60,000 nucleotides of DNA from Bolinopsis microptera. Lineage: Eukaryota; Ctenophora; Tentaculata; Lobata; Bolinopsidae. The first letter of the stretch is position 1. The number at the start of each line of letters is the position of its first letter. The stretch lies in contig NC_087079.1 of NCBI RefSeq assembly GCF_026151205.1, positions 2,577,730 to 2,637,729 on the forward strand, read 5' to 3'. This document shows positions 1-10,473 of this stretch, in pieces. The translations under genes and the position numbers were made by a program. The notes below the pieces were generated by a model. The model was not told the DNA's origin. It worked only from the letters and a program-made list of their open reading frames with translations, and did not search any database.

Positions 1-2740
1 TATTATATTATATACATACATATCGTGCTCATTTTTCTTCAGTCTCTAACCTGTGTTTGGTCAGTTCATGAAGGATTTGTGATTTATCAGAGCTTACATC
101 ACTATATATCACTTCGATCTAGCATGTGTCGTATCCATTATTAAACGCAGTTAAGAGATCGTGTGTGAACAAAAACTCTCAACAACATCATGTCAATGAA
201 ACTCTAATTCACACCACAAAGAAGTCTCCACAGCGTACAATAAATTATCAAACTAGTGGCGGACATTTCATTCAGTTAGTTTTAACCAGAATTTTTGCTT
301 CGAAATGAACTTTCCGGCTAAAATAACATAACATTAAAAACGTTTTCTTTAAGTCTATAATTATTGTCACACTTTGTCATTCGTTCTCTGAACTCCCAAT
401 ATCAAGCGTGAACACTACAATCTCTGAATGGCTATATAAAAGCAAGGCAAGTAGTTTATGCCATATAAGGTTCCCTTCCCAAAGCAATATACACTGAAGC
501 TATAGGTCAGAGGTATTACATTAAGTACGGGACTTTATTACCTGCTTACGTTTTGTTGGTCTACTGTGTTTAGTGCAACTTTCAGTGTTTAGTGAGACTA
601 GTGGAATCATCATGTCACGTTGTGTGTGACGTCATCATGTCACGTGGTGTGTGACGTCATCATGTTTATAACCACGTGGTGTCCTATATCGGAAGGTTAA
701 TATAGTCTAGCTGAAATAGATACAGTGTCACCCCCCCCCCCCCTACAGTGGTTTAAATAACTAGTTTACAGGTAGTACCTGGTGGTTTAGTGATGTGCCC
801 GAGATAGTCCTTAGTTCTGCTATATCTGCAGAGGTATATTGTTAGTTTATTAGACACAATTACAATATACTGTAGTTTATTAGTTACATTATATATAATA
901 TATGTTAGACGACTCACTGTGGCAGTTTGTTTTAACCAGTCAACTTCTCCGTTCTTGGCAGTGTCGAAAGCTTCTTCAGTCAGGAGTCTCTCTTTCTCAT
1001 TCTTCTTCAAAATTGATTATAGCAATATTCATAGTACAGTCAAGAGACAACAAAATCCTCATAATATTCAGCATCTGGTGACCTTAATCTATAATTCGAA
1101 AATTAATTATTTTCTTAACTCAGTGCCCTGACATACCCAATCTTTACATTCAGTGGAAACACTTTGTTAATTGCTAACTTTATATTACACCTCAATTAAT
1201 TCCCCCTTCTTGCGCTTACTGTACTTTACTGTTGAATCTAAGTGATTGCATCCAGTAAGTTGCTTCATAGTTTCATAACATTACGATTTGTTACGTATTA
1301 TATATATTTTATTTGTCGCCTTTGCTTCTATCTTTATAGCCCCTCCCAAGATTTTTCGTTATTTTTCTTGCTTTGCTTGCTCTATTTGTAGTATTCTGTT
1401 ATTGCCCTGCCCACACGATCAGTGCTATGGGGGACAAGATATTATAACCATTAGATCTGATCTTTTTGTTAGAGTTATTCAGAGTGTTTGTTACACAAAT
1501 GTTGCTTATTTTGCCTGTGTTTTCTGTAGTTTGAGTATGCTTACACACTCCTCCTGCCAAACATTGTGTAACAGTTGAAAGTATATATTGCAGTAATGTA
1601 ACTATGTAGTATTATTACTTAATATTGTAAACTGTCCCATGTATCATGACACTATTTTCCACTTCAGTAACTCTCCAACAAAGTAAACGCTTTAAGTCTT
1701 TATTTCTAGATTATCTCTTTAGTTGTGGGGTTGTATTAAGTTACGTTATAATGGCTTGAGTGATATGAACATGTCAGCGCCCTGTCAGCCTGGTCTCATC
1801 TCCCTTCAAACAATTAACAATTAGCTCATCTTTTCAGACTTGTTTAACTGACATTGAGGTTCTGTCCAGTTTTATAGTTCAATATGGTACACGTTTTTAT
1901 CATTATTGATTGTTATTCATATTTGTATTATTAACCTATAAGGGCATATTTTAACACACCTCTTTCGCTTTAAGTTGTATACTGTTATTGTCTATTGAGA
2001 CACATATAATGATGTGATGATCATATAAAAAAATCTTTATAAAAATTTCACCAACTGTATGATGTGTTGGTGTTGATGCAGTACCTACTAGATGATGGAT
2101 ACCCATTACCCGGTCTAATATGCCTTTAAATATCTTAACAAGTGAGACACTACAACTTGGCACTACAGATCTTTACTTTATCTATACAGATAAAGTATAA
2201 ATACTTTTGTGCTCCAAACTCTTTACATTGAGCCCCGTTAAGTCTACACAATATAACCGTGTTGTAAAGCTGTATAATTGTAAGGTTGTTTGTGGTTGCG
2301 TTTGTGGCTTTGTTTTCATAAGTTCCCTTATACCTGTTTAGTGTTTACACGGGTTACCGTTTGTAACTTACCTGGTTAACATTGGTTAATTAACATGTAC
2401 AATATGTATTAAACATCTTTATAATTGTTAATAGATCTTGCTACCATTGTTTCTCCCTTGTAAAAGTATCTAGTTCTTTCAGCCTTTGTGTGGCTTAGTT
2501 ATAGTGTATAGTTATAATAATATGATGTAATAAAACCATAAGATACACGTTTTACAGTAGGTGAAAATTACTGGCCACGTCAACATTAAAAATATCAACA
2601 TGACTACAGTACTATTATATTGTAAAAGTTGGCGGTTAGTTAAAAATTAATTAATTGTCCTTACTTACTTGTACTTAAAAAGGCCTCCTCCTATTCGTTG
2701 GAGTGGCCTGCACCACATAGTAACTCCTTTCTCCGGTATA
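1..2740. other. Intergenic or intronic DNA, no gene recognised
   Basis: I see no exon series that I can defend here. The stretch is AT-rich, has a C-run near 730 and a TATATAAAAG box at about 432-441 that could be a core promoter without a recognised gene. Open frames in this stretch lack ATG starts, family motifs or flanking splice sites. The missing 5' exon(s) of the large Rab gene could lie anywhere upstream of 10391. Confidence 0.5.
607..684. promoter_or_regulatory. Cluster of E-box and CRE palindromes
   Basis: Two TGACGTCA (CRE/ATF) sites at 627-634 and 652-659 alternate with CACGTG E-boxes at 641-646 and 673-678. The same composite is tandemly repeated at 5941-6080 and recurs near 4255, 13090 and 30973. 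Known: CACGTG binds bHLH factors and TGACGTCA binds CREB/ATF bZIP factors. Function here is inferred only from the motifs. Confidence 0.45.
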
Positions 2741-2926
2741 TTAGACCTCTCCAATGTACCCTTGTTGTTCTGCATCTTCTATCGTGATGTTATCGACACC
2801 TGTGAAGATTGCTGCATCCTCCCGGACACATGACAACCAGTTTTTCCGAGGTCTACCTCTTGACCTTTTACCATGCTTTGGGATCCAGTGCAGAAGATAG
2901 TTAAAGATAGTTAAATTGTCCACCAA
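2741..2926 (-). pseudogene. LINE C-terminal remnant
   Basis: The minus-strand frame reads HWIPKHGKRSRGRPRKNW followed by an acidic helix-like stretch. A W..GKR.RGRP..W segment is typical of the end of the polyprotein in RTE/Jockey-like non-LTR retrotransposons. No reverse transcriptase core lies next to it and there is no ATG in context, so this is a dead fragment. The family call rests on that short motif. Confidence 0.55.
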
Positions 2927-3333
2927 TAATTATTATAAGCGTATATCAAATGCTTCAAATTGTATTATTATAGACTATCAATCCCAACCTACCCAATGCT
3001 TCTGTCATTAATTTTTCAAGTTGTTGCTAGAACATACCCACAATACTAAGCAATTTTGGAATTATATCGGACCTGAAAAATATTTTGTTGCGTTAAAAAG
3101 TTCATATTTCTATTTTGAACGTTTCGTTTGATGAATGAGCATGTCGAGATGTGCGGTGCGAGTATACATAATCAACATAATTATATATATGGTTGTTTTT
3201 AGCGAGAATTGATCAAAATACCCCAGAACTGTCCACAAGAGCCTGGTGTTTTCTAGAACAATTAATTGTGAAGTAATAGTGAGAATATCACGTTACACAT
3301 ACCCCCCCCCCCCCTGACACACAGCGAGCCGCT

Positions 3334-3406
3334 CTAACTGAGACGTGGTAGTTTTCTAATCAACTCGTCCCAGTGGGTCTCACAGGTGTTGGTTAGTCCG
3401 CAAAAC
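3334..3406 (-). CDS. Possible last exon of an unknown minus-strand gene
   Basis: On the minus strand a strong acceptor (tttattccag) is followed by an open frame reading FCGLTNTCETHWDELIRKLP and a stop at 3334-3336. The peptide looks protein-like, with two Cys and an amphipathic helix. I found no convincing partner exon upstream at higher coordinates. It may be chance. Confidence 0.2.
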
Positions 3407-4613
3407 CTGGAATAAAAGTAAAACATCTGCTCGGCTAACACTGACTCTTAACTCTCACACACTTTGCGTTAGTATCAGCTGTTCCGCCTGTTCACTTTGT
3501 ACGGGGTTTAGTGTCACGTGATAGACACTCCATATAAGGAGTGTCACGTGGTATAAAGTATCACGATGGTCATGAGTTTAACGTGATATAATCATAATAT
3601 GACATCATGAAACTCTGAGTTGCACTTTATTTCAGTTCGTTTGTCCCTCACTTTATTTAATGATCATTAGTTCGAGACTGAGCAGTATGAGTCACGAGAC
3701 ACAGTCTTGTTGCACTGGTCACGTGACATTACACATTACAGATGATCAGGTGACATGACGACCTCTAAACATTAGGCTGAAAGTTGTTATCACCCTCAAC
3801 TCCAGACTTCAGTGTTAATTGACGTTAGTGCTCCTTCATCGAGTGTAGTAGTACTATATATAATATATTATAGTAGTAGTAGTAAACTCGACAACTATAT
3901 TAAGTGTGGGTGGTAGAGGGGGTAGAGGGTGGTTGAGGTGCGTCTTGTACTGAAACGAAACTAAACACAATACATTAACCTTAATATTCTTGTTCGTCTC
4001 ACGCAGAATGAAACTCCTTCTGATATTATCAGGGAATAACCATTACGGGATCCTTAATTGAAGCTTTATTTAACTGCTCATCAGGGTACAGTACCCTGAA
4101 CATCAGGGTACTGCTACAGTTGTTACGGCTGTTTGGAGCAATATCCAGCTATATAACAGCTGTATAAGGATCACGTGACAATGTGTTGTGGCCCTTTTTT
4201 AGAATAACTTTTAGTATTCTAAAAATTGAACACTCTGTGTTTCGTGTTTTTGTGACGTCACATCAAGTGTTGTGACGTCATACCATAACGTTCTTTTGTT
4301 GTAGAATGTTGAGAGGACTATGTAGGAGGAGTAGTGTAAACATACAGCATGTTCACTAGACAGGTAGTACACAGTGTACAATCATGTGTACATGCTGCAT
4401 ATACAGTAGCAGTTGTGAGGAAATTTAGAAGATCATTTTCACGACATTTTATAGCAGTTTGTGTTTATTTGAATTAGAATATCACTGTGGGAAGTTTCTA
4501 GAGTACTTTCTAGAGTACTTCTAAACAAACACTTCCTCACTCACGTTTGTCTAAGGTGACTACCTGTTTCCGGGGTTGCAATGGTGTTTTGTAAAGTTAG
4601 AACCACACGCTAT

Positions 4614-4688
4614 ATTTTAGCTATATAATATTAGCTATATTTTAGCTATATTTTAGCTATATTTTAGCTATATTTTAGCTATATTTCA
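4614..4688. repeat. 12-bp tandem repeat (TATATTTTAGCT)
   Basis: About six copies of a 12-base unit containing TTTTAGCTATA. It is short and near-perfect; no function is evident. Confidence 0.8.
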
Positions 4689-5082
4689 ACAACAGTTCTT
4701 CTATCCTAACATCTAGTTTCACACGTCAAGAAACATTAGCTAAGATACTAAGAATTAAGAATACCCAGTTTGTAATGAACAGCAGTAACCTGACGCAACT
4801 AATAATTGTAGTTCATTATTTGTGACAGTTGGTTTACGACGCTTGATTGGTTTGTGACCTTTGATTAAGGTTATGTCGTAAGTTAATAGTTCCAACTTGG
4901 ACTAAGTGCTTTACTCGCGTCATAATATTGGGGGCCTCGAGCCAGCATTTCGTTTATTTGTTGCATTCACTGACCTTGATGATAACTCAGCTCTAGTTTG
5001 ATATTCTGTTGCAACATGTCCCCTGACACTGATGATCAGAGAGAGAGTCTCGTTATTGATAGTGTGATTCCTAATTAACATT

Positions 5083-5550
5083 ACCTAGCCCATACTACCT
5101 CGCCCATACTACCTCGCCCATACTACCTCGCCCATACTACCTCGCCCATACTACCTCGCCCATACTACCTCGCCCATACTACCTCGCCCATACTACCTAG
5201 CCCATACTACCTCGCCCATACTACCTCGCCCATACTACCTCGCCCATACTACCTCGCCCATACTACCTCGCCCATACTACCTCGCCCATACTACCTCGCC
5301 CATACTACCTAGCCCATACTACTTAGCCCATACTACCTCGCCCATACTACCTCGCCCATACTACCTAGCCCATACTACCTCGCCCATACTACCTCGCCCA
5401 TACTACCTCGCCCATACTACCTAGCCCATACTACCTCGCCCATACTACCTCGCCCATACTACCTCGCCCATACTACCTCGCCCATACTACCTCGCCCATA
5501 CTACCTCGCCCATACTACCTCGCCCATACTACCTCGCCCATACTACCTCT
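5083..5550. repeat. 14-bp minisatellite (CGCCCATACTACCT)
   Basis: About 33 head-to-tail copies of CGCCCATACTACCT. The only recurring variant is AG for CG at the unit start (for example near 5086, 5199, 5311, 5366 and 5422). The 14-base period is not a multiple of three and no frame is kept, so this is non-coding satellite DNA. Confidence 0.95.
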
Positions 5551-5940
5551 CCAGTCATTATACCCGTTATAAGCTAGCAGTGAATGAAGAGTTCCCAGGC
5601 TCCACAATACAAGCCCTACACTCCCCTACACCTGATAGGGGAGTATTGAATGAGTATAGCTGGTACAAGCAGATTGGACTTTAGTCGATAGCAATACCCC
5701 TCCTCAACCATTAATTATACCTTATTAGGAGCGCGCGAACACGCAGTCTCATATCTCCCTCAGATGCAGATCCTCCATCTGATTGGTATCAGCTAGCACG
5801 TGTTCTTATTACAGTGTCTGAGTGGCTGTTAGCACGTGGTGTGACATGCTTTACTTGTTCACCACCCACTACAGCTACAGAGGGTGATAATGTGCTCATG
5901 TTTCATGTCCAGGACGGCTTTATCTCTTTACTTACGTCAT

Positions 5941-6080
5941 TATCACGTGGTGTGACGTCATGTCACGTGGTGTGACGTCATGTCACGTGGTGTGACGTCA
6001 TGTCACGTGGTGTGACGTCATGTCACGTGGTGTGACGTCATGTCACGTGGTGTGACGTCATGTCACGTGGTGTGACGTCA
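5941..6080. promoter_or_regulatory. Seven tandem E-box/CRE units of 20 bp
   Basis: Seven near-identical 20-base copies of the unit tgtcacgtggtgtgacgtca. Each carries a CACGTG E-box and a perfect TGACGTCA CRE palindrome with fixed spacing, so all 14 sites lie on one helical register of two turns. This could be an enhancer-like array or simply a minisatellite that happens to contain both motifs. It lies 4.3 kb upstream of the first recognised Rab-gene exon. Confidence 0.6.
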
Positions 6081-7802
6081 CATTTAGTTTCATTAAAATA
6101 AGTGCTTGTACTATAAATCTATTGCCTCAATACTTGTGTTGCTAGGTTACTGACTGGGCTCTTCTGTTCTGGTTATTGTTATGTTCCTCTCAAAGTTTCA
6201 ACATTCCACAAATAATTTGCTACCTTGTTTACATGGATACTTCTGATTATCATTAAGACTCTTTCCGGACAAGTTAAGGATCACTCTGCGCCCTTGAAGG
6301 TAGCATGCATCTATTTAACAAAATAGGGACAGTTTTTTAAGAAAAATTTGCGAATTACAATTAAAGAATTAAATGAACACCGTTCTCAGAAAATGTGCGA
6401 ATTACGCTTGAATAACGAGTACAATAGGAAATAAGCTGGATAGACGATTGGAGCAGCAGTTACATAAATAATTTAAGGAATTTGTTGATCGTTATATTTC
6501 GCGGTGTAACGGTGTTTATTTCATTTTACAGTCCGACTTTTGAACATTTATCTAAAAATCAATCAACTACTGAAGCTTGCTTAGAAATTTGTTTTAAAGT
6601 TTGCTTTAAAAATTCAAAGAAGATAGGATAAATAATAAATATATACATACTATTCAATAATCTAAGCAGGAGCGTGCAAAACAGTCTATGTTCATTGTTT
6701 ATAATGACTTGGAGTAATTTAAGTTTACTTCATCTCTATTCTCATATGACTCCCTTATCTTTATTTTTACCATTTCTGGGAAATTCATATCAGCCCTCAG
6801 GCCTTGTCGTTGTTGCCAGTAATTGTTATTGTCAAGTCAAGCTAGAACTTAGAAGTTTAGCTTTTCTGTAATGGGATTTGCATCATCATAATACGAGAGC
6901 TTTCCTCAGACATGTCAATATCACTACCATTAAACTCTGAAGATGGAGCTTTATTGTAAGGTTCTGTTATTTTCTAGCACTTACACTCTTCAAATAATGT
7001 AACAATCTGCAACTGAACTTGAAGCATAAAATAATGTGATATCACAGAAATTCCCGATGTAAATTAGAATGCTTTTCTAATTAATAGTACGCGCCCTACA
7101 CTTGGGATAGTAGATTAAAGGCGAGTGTGGTTTGTATTTATTTATTTTCGCAACACCACTCTCTCATGAGAACCGGTTATTGTTTCTCCACCCGAAATAG
7201 AAACACAGTAAAAGGGTTCGGGTACACTCAATCAATACAAAGAGATTTAATGTGTTATTTTACCTTTTTGTTTGAAGAAGAGGGATCTCTTGCTCCCCCT
7301 TCTTTCTTTAGCCACTGTAATACGTGTTTCTCAGAACGACTTCTTTTCTGTTTGAGTTATCAGCCCGCTTCAGCTGTGGAGCTATAACACTTCTATTCGT
7401 GACGTATATAGTCGTAGTACAATTGTGAGCTTTTGTGTTCTTTCTCTTTTGTTTCTTGGTAGCACTAAATTCTCATGTGGGCAGTCTTTTGAGACACTGT
7501 CTTTTAAAATGTCTGAAATATAACTCAGCTTACTGAAATATAATTCAGTGTGACCAGTCTGGCAATTGTAAATATGATACCTATTATTATAATTATTTAC
7601 TTATATTAATTGTTATAATTATTTACTTTTGACTAACCATGACGTCATTAGCACATTTAATAGTTAAAAGTTTTTCTAAGCTTGACGGTTATGAAATACA
7701 TGGCTCATCACAGCTAACCATTAATTGGGGGGCCGGGGGGGGGGGGTGTCCCCCTCCATTAATATCGTAATTATAAAGCGTTCCCATCAAGTTAAATCAT
7801 TT
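6081..7802. other. Non-coding DNA, no gene recognised
   Basis: Contains several 60-90 codon open frames without ATG context, splice partners or family motifs. A small G/C-rich inverted stretch (about 7722-7764) has ATTAAT on both sides of a G-run and a C-run; it could be a degenerate relative of the foldback element next to it. Confidence 0.45.
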
Positions 7803-7806
7803 TTAA

Positions 7807-7871
<65 letters not shown>

Positions 7872-9045
7872 AATGGGTATTTTTTTGTGAAACTTGATTT
7901 CTAGATAGCAATTGACCAACAAACTTAGACCAGTGACCGAACTTTTGAGGGGGTCCCGGACCCCAACCGCCAAACGGTGCGCGCATGGCAGCCACGCCCA
8001 TATTTGGTCCAAATTAGGCCCAATTTAGCCAAATACCCTGAACATGCCCAAAACCAAGGTTTATGGTGCTTTACTTGTAGCTAGTGGTCTCCTGAACTCG
8101 TATATGAAATTTCATCAAGATTGGACGAAAAATGACTGAGTTATGAGCCAAAAACCATATGCCCATATTTGGGCATACGCACCAAATTTGGTAGATTTCG
8201 GCCCATAAATTGGTCAAATATCAATATTTTTGAATGAAACTTACTTTATATGAAAGGTAAGCCTAAACTACATAAGTACATATTATCTGTAAGTTATAGC
8301 TTTATATCTGTTTAAATGTGGATACTAAGGCGAAAAAACCACAAAAAATGAACTAAATTGCCCATATCTGGGTTTGCGATATTTGCGGAATTGATCTCAT
8401 TAAAATTGTAACAACTCAATCAGTTTTCAAAATTTTTGCATGAAATTTTCGGAATCGACTCGAAATCGCATTTCCACATTATTTTAAATACGGATTTTTG
8501 ATTTAGGCCTCCAAACAAATTTGGCGGCCAAATTCTGAATTTTTGTGAGATAATTTTGGAATTTGGCCGCCAAATTTTTTTGTTGTTTTTTTCGCCTTAG
8601 TATCCACATTTAAACAGATATAAAGCTATAACTTACAGATAATATGTAGTTTAGGCTTACCTTTCATATAAAGTAAGTTTCATTCAAAAATATTGATATT
8701 TGACCAATTTATGGGCCGAAATCTACCAAATTTGGTGCGTATGCCCAAATATGGGCATATGGTTTTTGGCTCATAACTCAGTCATTTTTCGTCCAATCTT
8801 GATGAAATTTCATATACGAGTTCAGGAGACCACTAGCTACAAGTAGAGCACCATAAACCTTGGTTTTGGGCATGTTCAGGGTATTTGGCTAAATTGGCCC
8901 TAATTTGGACCAAATATGGGCGTGGCTGCCCTGCGCGCACCGTTTGGCGGTTGGGGTCTGGGACCCCCTCAAAAGTTCGGTCACTGGTCTTAGTTTGTTG
9001 GTCAACTACTATCTCGAAATCAAGTTTCACAAAAAAATATCCATT

Positions 9046-9078
<33 letters not shown>

Positions 9079-9082
9079 TTAA
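7803..9082. mobile_element. TTAA-flanked foldback element with poly-G/poly-C ends
   Basis: The element occupies 7807-9078 and is bounded by TTAA on both sides (7803-7806 and 9079-9082). The left end is a run of 63 G and the right end a run of 31 C. Inside these, two arms of roughly 500 bp (about 7870-8340 and 8575-9047) are near-perfect inverted copies, with a 230-bp centre that differs. No transposase frame is present; the pro-rich frames are read through the homopolymers. TTAA duplication is a mark of the piggyBac and Kolobok superfamilies, so a non-autonomous member of one of these is likely, though G-runs of this length at the termini are unusual. Confidence 0.8.
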
Positions 9083-9367
9083 CTAAATGTGTTGAGATAG
9101 ATCTTGTAGAAATAAAGAATATAATAAATGTGTGATCAAGCCCTCCAGAGGCTCTGTTCTCGAAATAATTATGTAGTTTGATAATTAGTTTTAGTCACGT
9201 GACCATGGTTAGTGGTTACCACGTGACCGTGATAAGTATAACCCGTAACATTGACCATTCTTTTGGCATTAGTTTTACCACGGCTAACACTTGTAACGAG
9301 TAATTATGCCATATTTGGTCATGTATACCAGGTGTAGTACCGGTGCTGCTCGCTGCGGCCTGGTTCA

Positions 9368-9976
9368 ATATAGCACTCTAAAAACTTACTGTTTAGTCAC
9401 TGTGGGACCTGGATCAGAAAATATAGCACTCTAAAAACTTACTGTTTAGTCACTGTGGGATCTGGATCAGAAAATATAGCACTCTAAAAACTTACTGTTT
9501 AGTCACTGTGGGACCTGGATCAGAAAATATAGCACTCTAAAAACTTACTGTTTAGTCACTGTGGGACCTGGATCAGAAAATATAGCACTCTAAAAACTTA
9601 CTGTTTAGACTTTAGTCACTGTGGGACCTGGATCAGAAAATATAGCACTCTAAAAATTTACTGTTTAGTCACTGTGGGACCTGGATCAGAAAATATAGCA
9701 CTCTAAAAACTTACTGTTTAGTCACTGTGGGACCTGGATCAGAAAATATAGAACTCTAAAAACTTACTGTTTAGTCACTGTGGGACCTGGATCAGAAAAT
9801 ATAGCACTCTAAAAATTTACTGTTTAGTCACTGTGGGATCTGGATCAGAAAATATAGCACTCTAAAAACTTACTGTTTAGTCACTGTGGGATCTGGATCA
9901 GAAAATATAGCACTCTAAAAACTTACTGTTTAGTCACTGTGGGACCCGAATCAGAAAATATAACACTCTAAAAACT
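9368..9976. repeat. 53-bp minisatellite
   Basis: About 11.5 copies of a 53-base unit beginning tatagcactctaaaaactt and ending ggatcagaaaa. One copy near 9607 carries a 10-base internal duplication. Variation is limited to a few positions (GGGACC/GGGATC, CAC/AAC), pointing to recent amplification. It is non-coding. Confidence 0.95.
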
Positions 9977-10074
9977 ACTATTTTCAGTGATATAATATGT
10001 AGTAATTAGTTACTAGTATTTTAAATGGTCAATGATTATTAGAATGAAGTAAAGTCTCTATTTTTATTCCAGGA

Positions 10075-10390
10075 ACCTGGTCTGCTATGAAAACAGTTTC
10101 AATTAAAAATGAGGTGGTGTAAAAAGAGATTCACTTTCAATTTAGAATAAGCTGGTTCAAGCTTATAAGTATTAAAAGAGTTTCACTTTCACTTCAGAAT
10201 GAGTTGGGTCTGCTGTGAAAAAGTTAATCTTTAATTATTCAATTAACGACGACCTCGGTCACTATTACACTTCAGAATAAGCTGGTTCTGGTGTAAAAAA
10301 ATTTCACTTTCACTTTTATTTCACTTTCACCTTATGTCACTTCAGAGTGAGCTGTGTATGAAATTAGTTTCACTTTCACTTTAACTTCAG
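10075..10390 (+). repeat. Degenerate repeats copying an exon's acceptor region
   Basis: Four or five diverged copies of a block made of TTTCACTTTCACTTCAG followed by AATGAGCTGGGTCTGCTG-like sequence (for example near 10135, 10190, 10270 and 10350) precede the real exon at 10391, whose first bases are the last copy. Each copy brings a pyrimidine tract and an AG. They look like tandem duplications of the intron-exon junction that then decayed. Confidence 0.65.
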
Positions 10391-10473
10391 AATGAGCTGG
10401 GTCTGCTGCTGGGTGAGATGACCACGACAGCAGCGGAGGAATGGTTCATGATGATAGACACCGATGAGGATGG
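10391..10473 (+). CDS. Rab-gene exon 1 found: EF-hand helix and loop start
   Basis: Follows acceptor ttcag. Reads [19 protein letters not shown] then MMIDTDEDG, the helix and first half of a canonical EF loop. Ends in phase 2 at gtaata. It starts in phase 0 without an ATG at its head, so at least one more 5' exon is expected. Confidence 0.85.

Larger units (their letters stand above)
2927..5082. other. Non-coding DNA, no gene recognised
   Basis: AT-rich sequence with a poly-C run near 3303, scattered CACGTG and TGACGTCA motifs (about 3515-3555 and 4250-4285) and a short tandem repeat at 4614-4688. Apart from a possible minus-strand terminal exon (3334-3406) nothing looks coding. Confidence 0.5.

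Noticed and set aside
1951-2163. Minus-strand 70-codon frame with ILDRVMGIHHLVG
   Set aside because: Looks somewhat protein-like but has no ATG context, splice sites or recognised motif.
5083-5550. CRISPR-like array
   Set aside because: Units are contiguous with no unique spacers; it is a plain minisatellite in an animal genome.
7792-8012. Poly-proline proteins at the foldback element
   Set aside because: Read through a G/C homopolymer at the transposon end.
8833-9135. Mirror-image small proteins matching those at 7800-8000
   Set aside because: Similarity is due to the inverted arms of the same foldback element, not to coding.
9368-9976. CRISPR-like repeat/spacer pattern
   Set aside because: The whole 53-bp unit repeats; no unique spacer.
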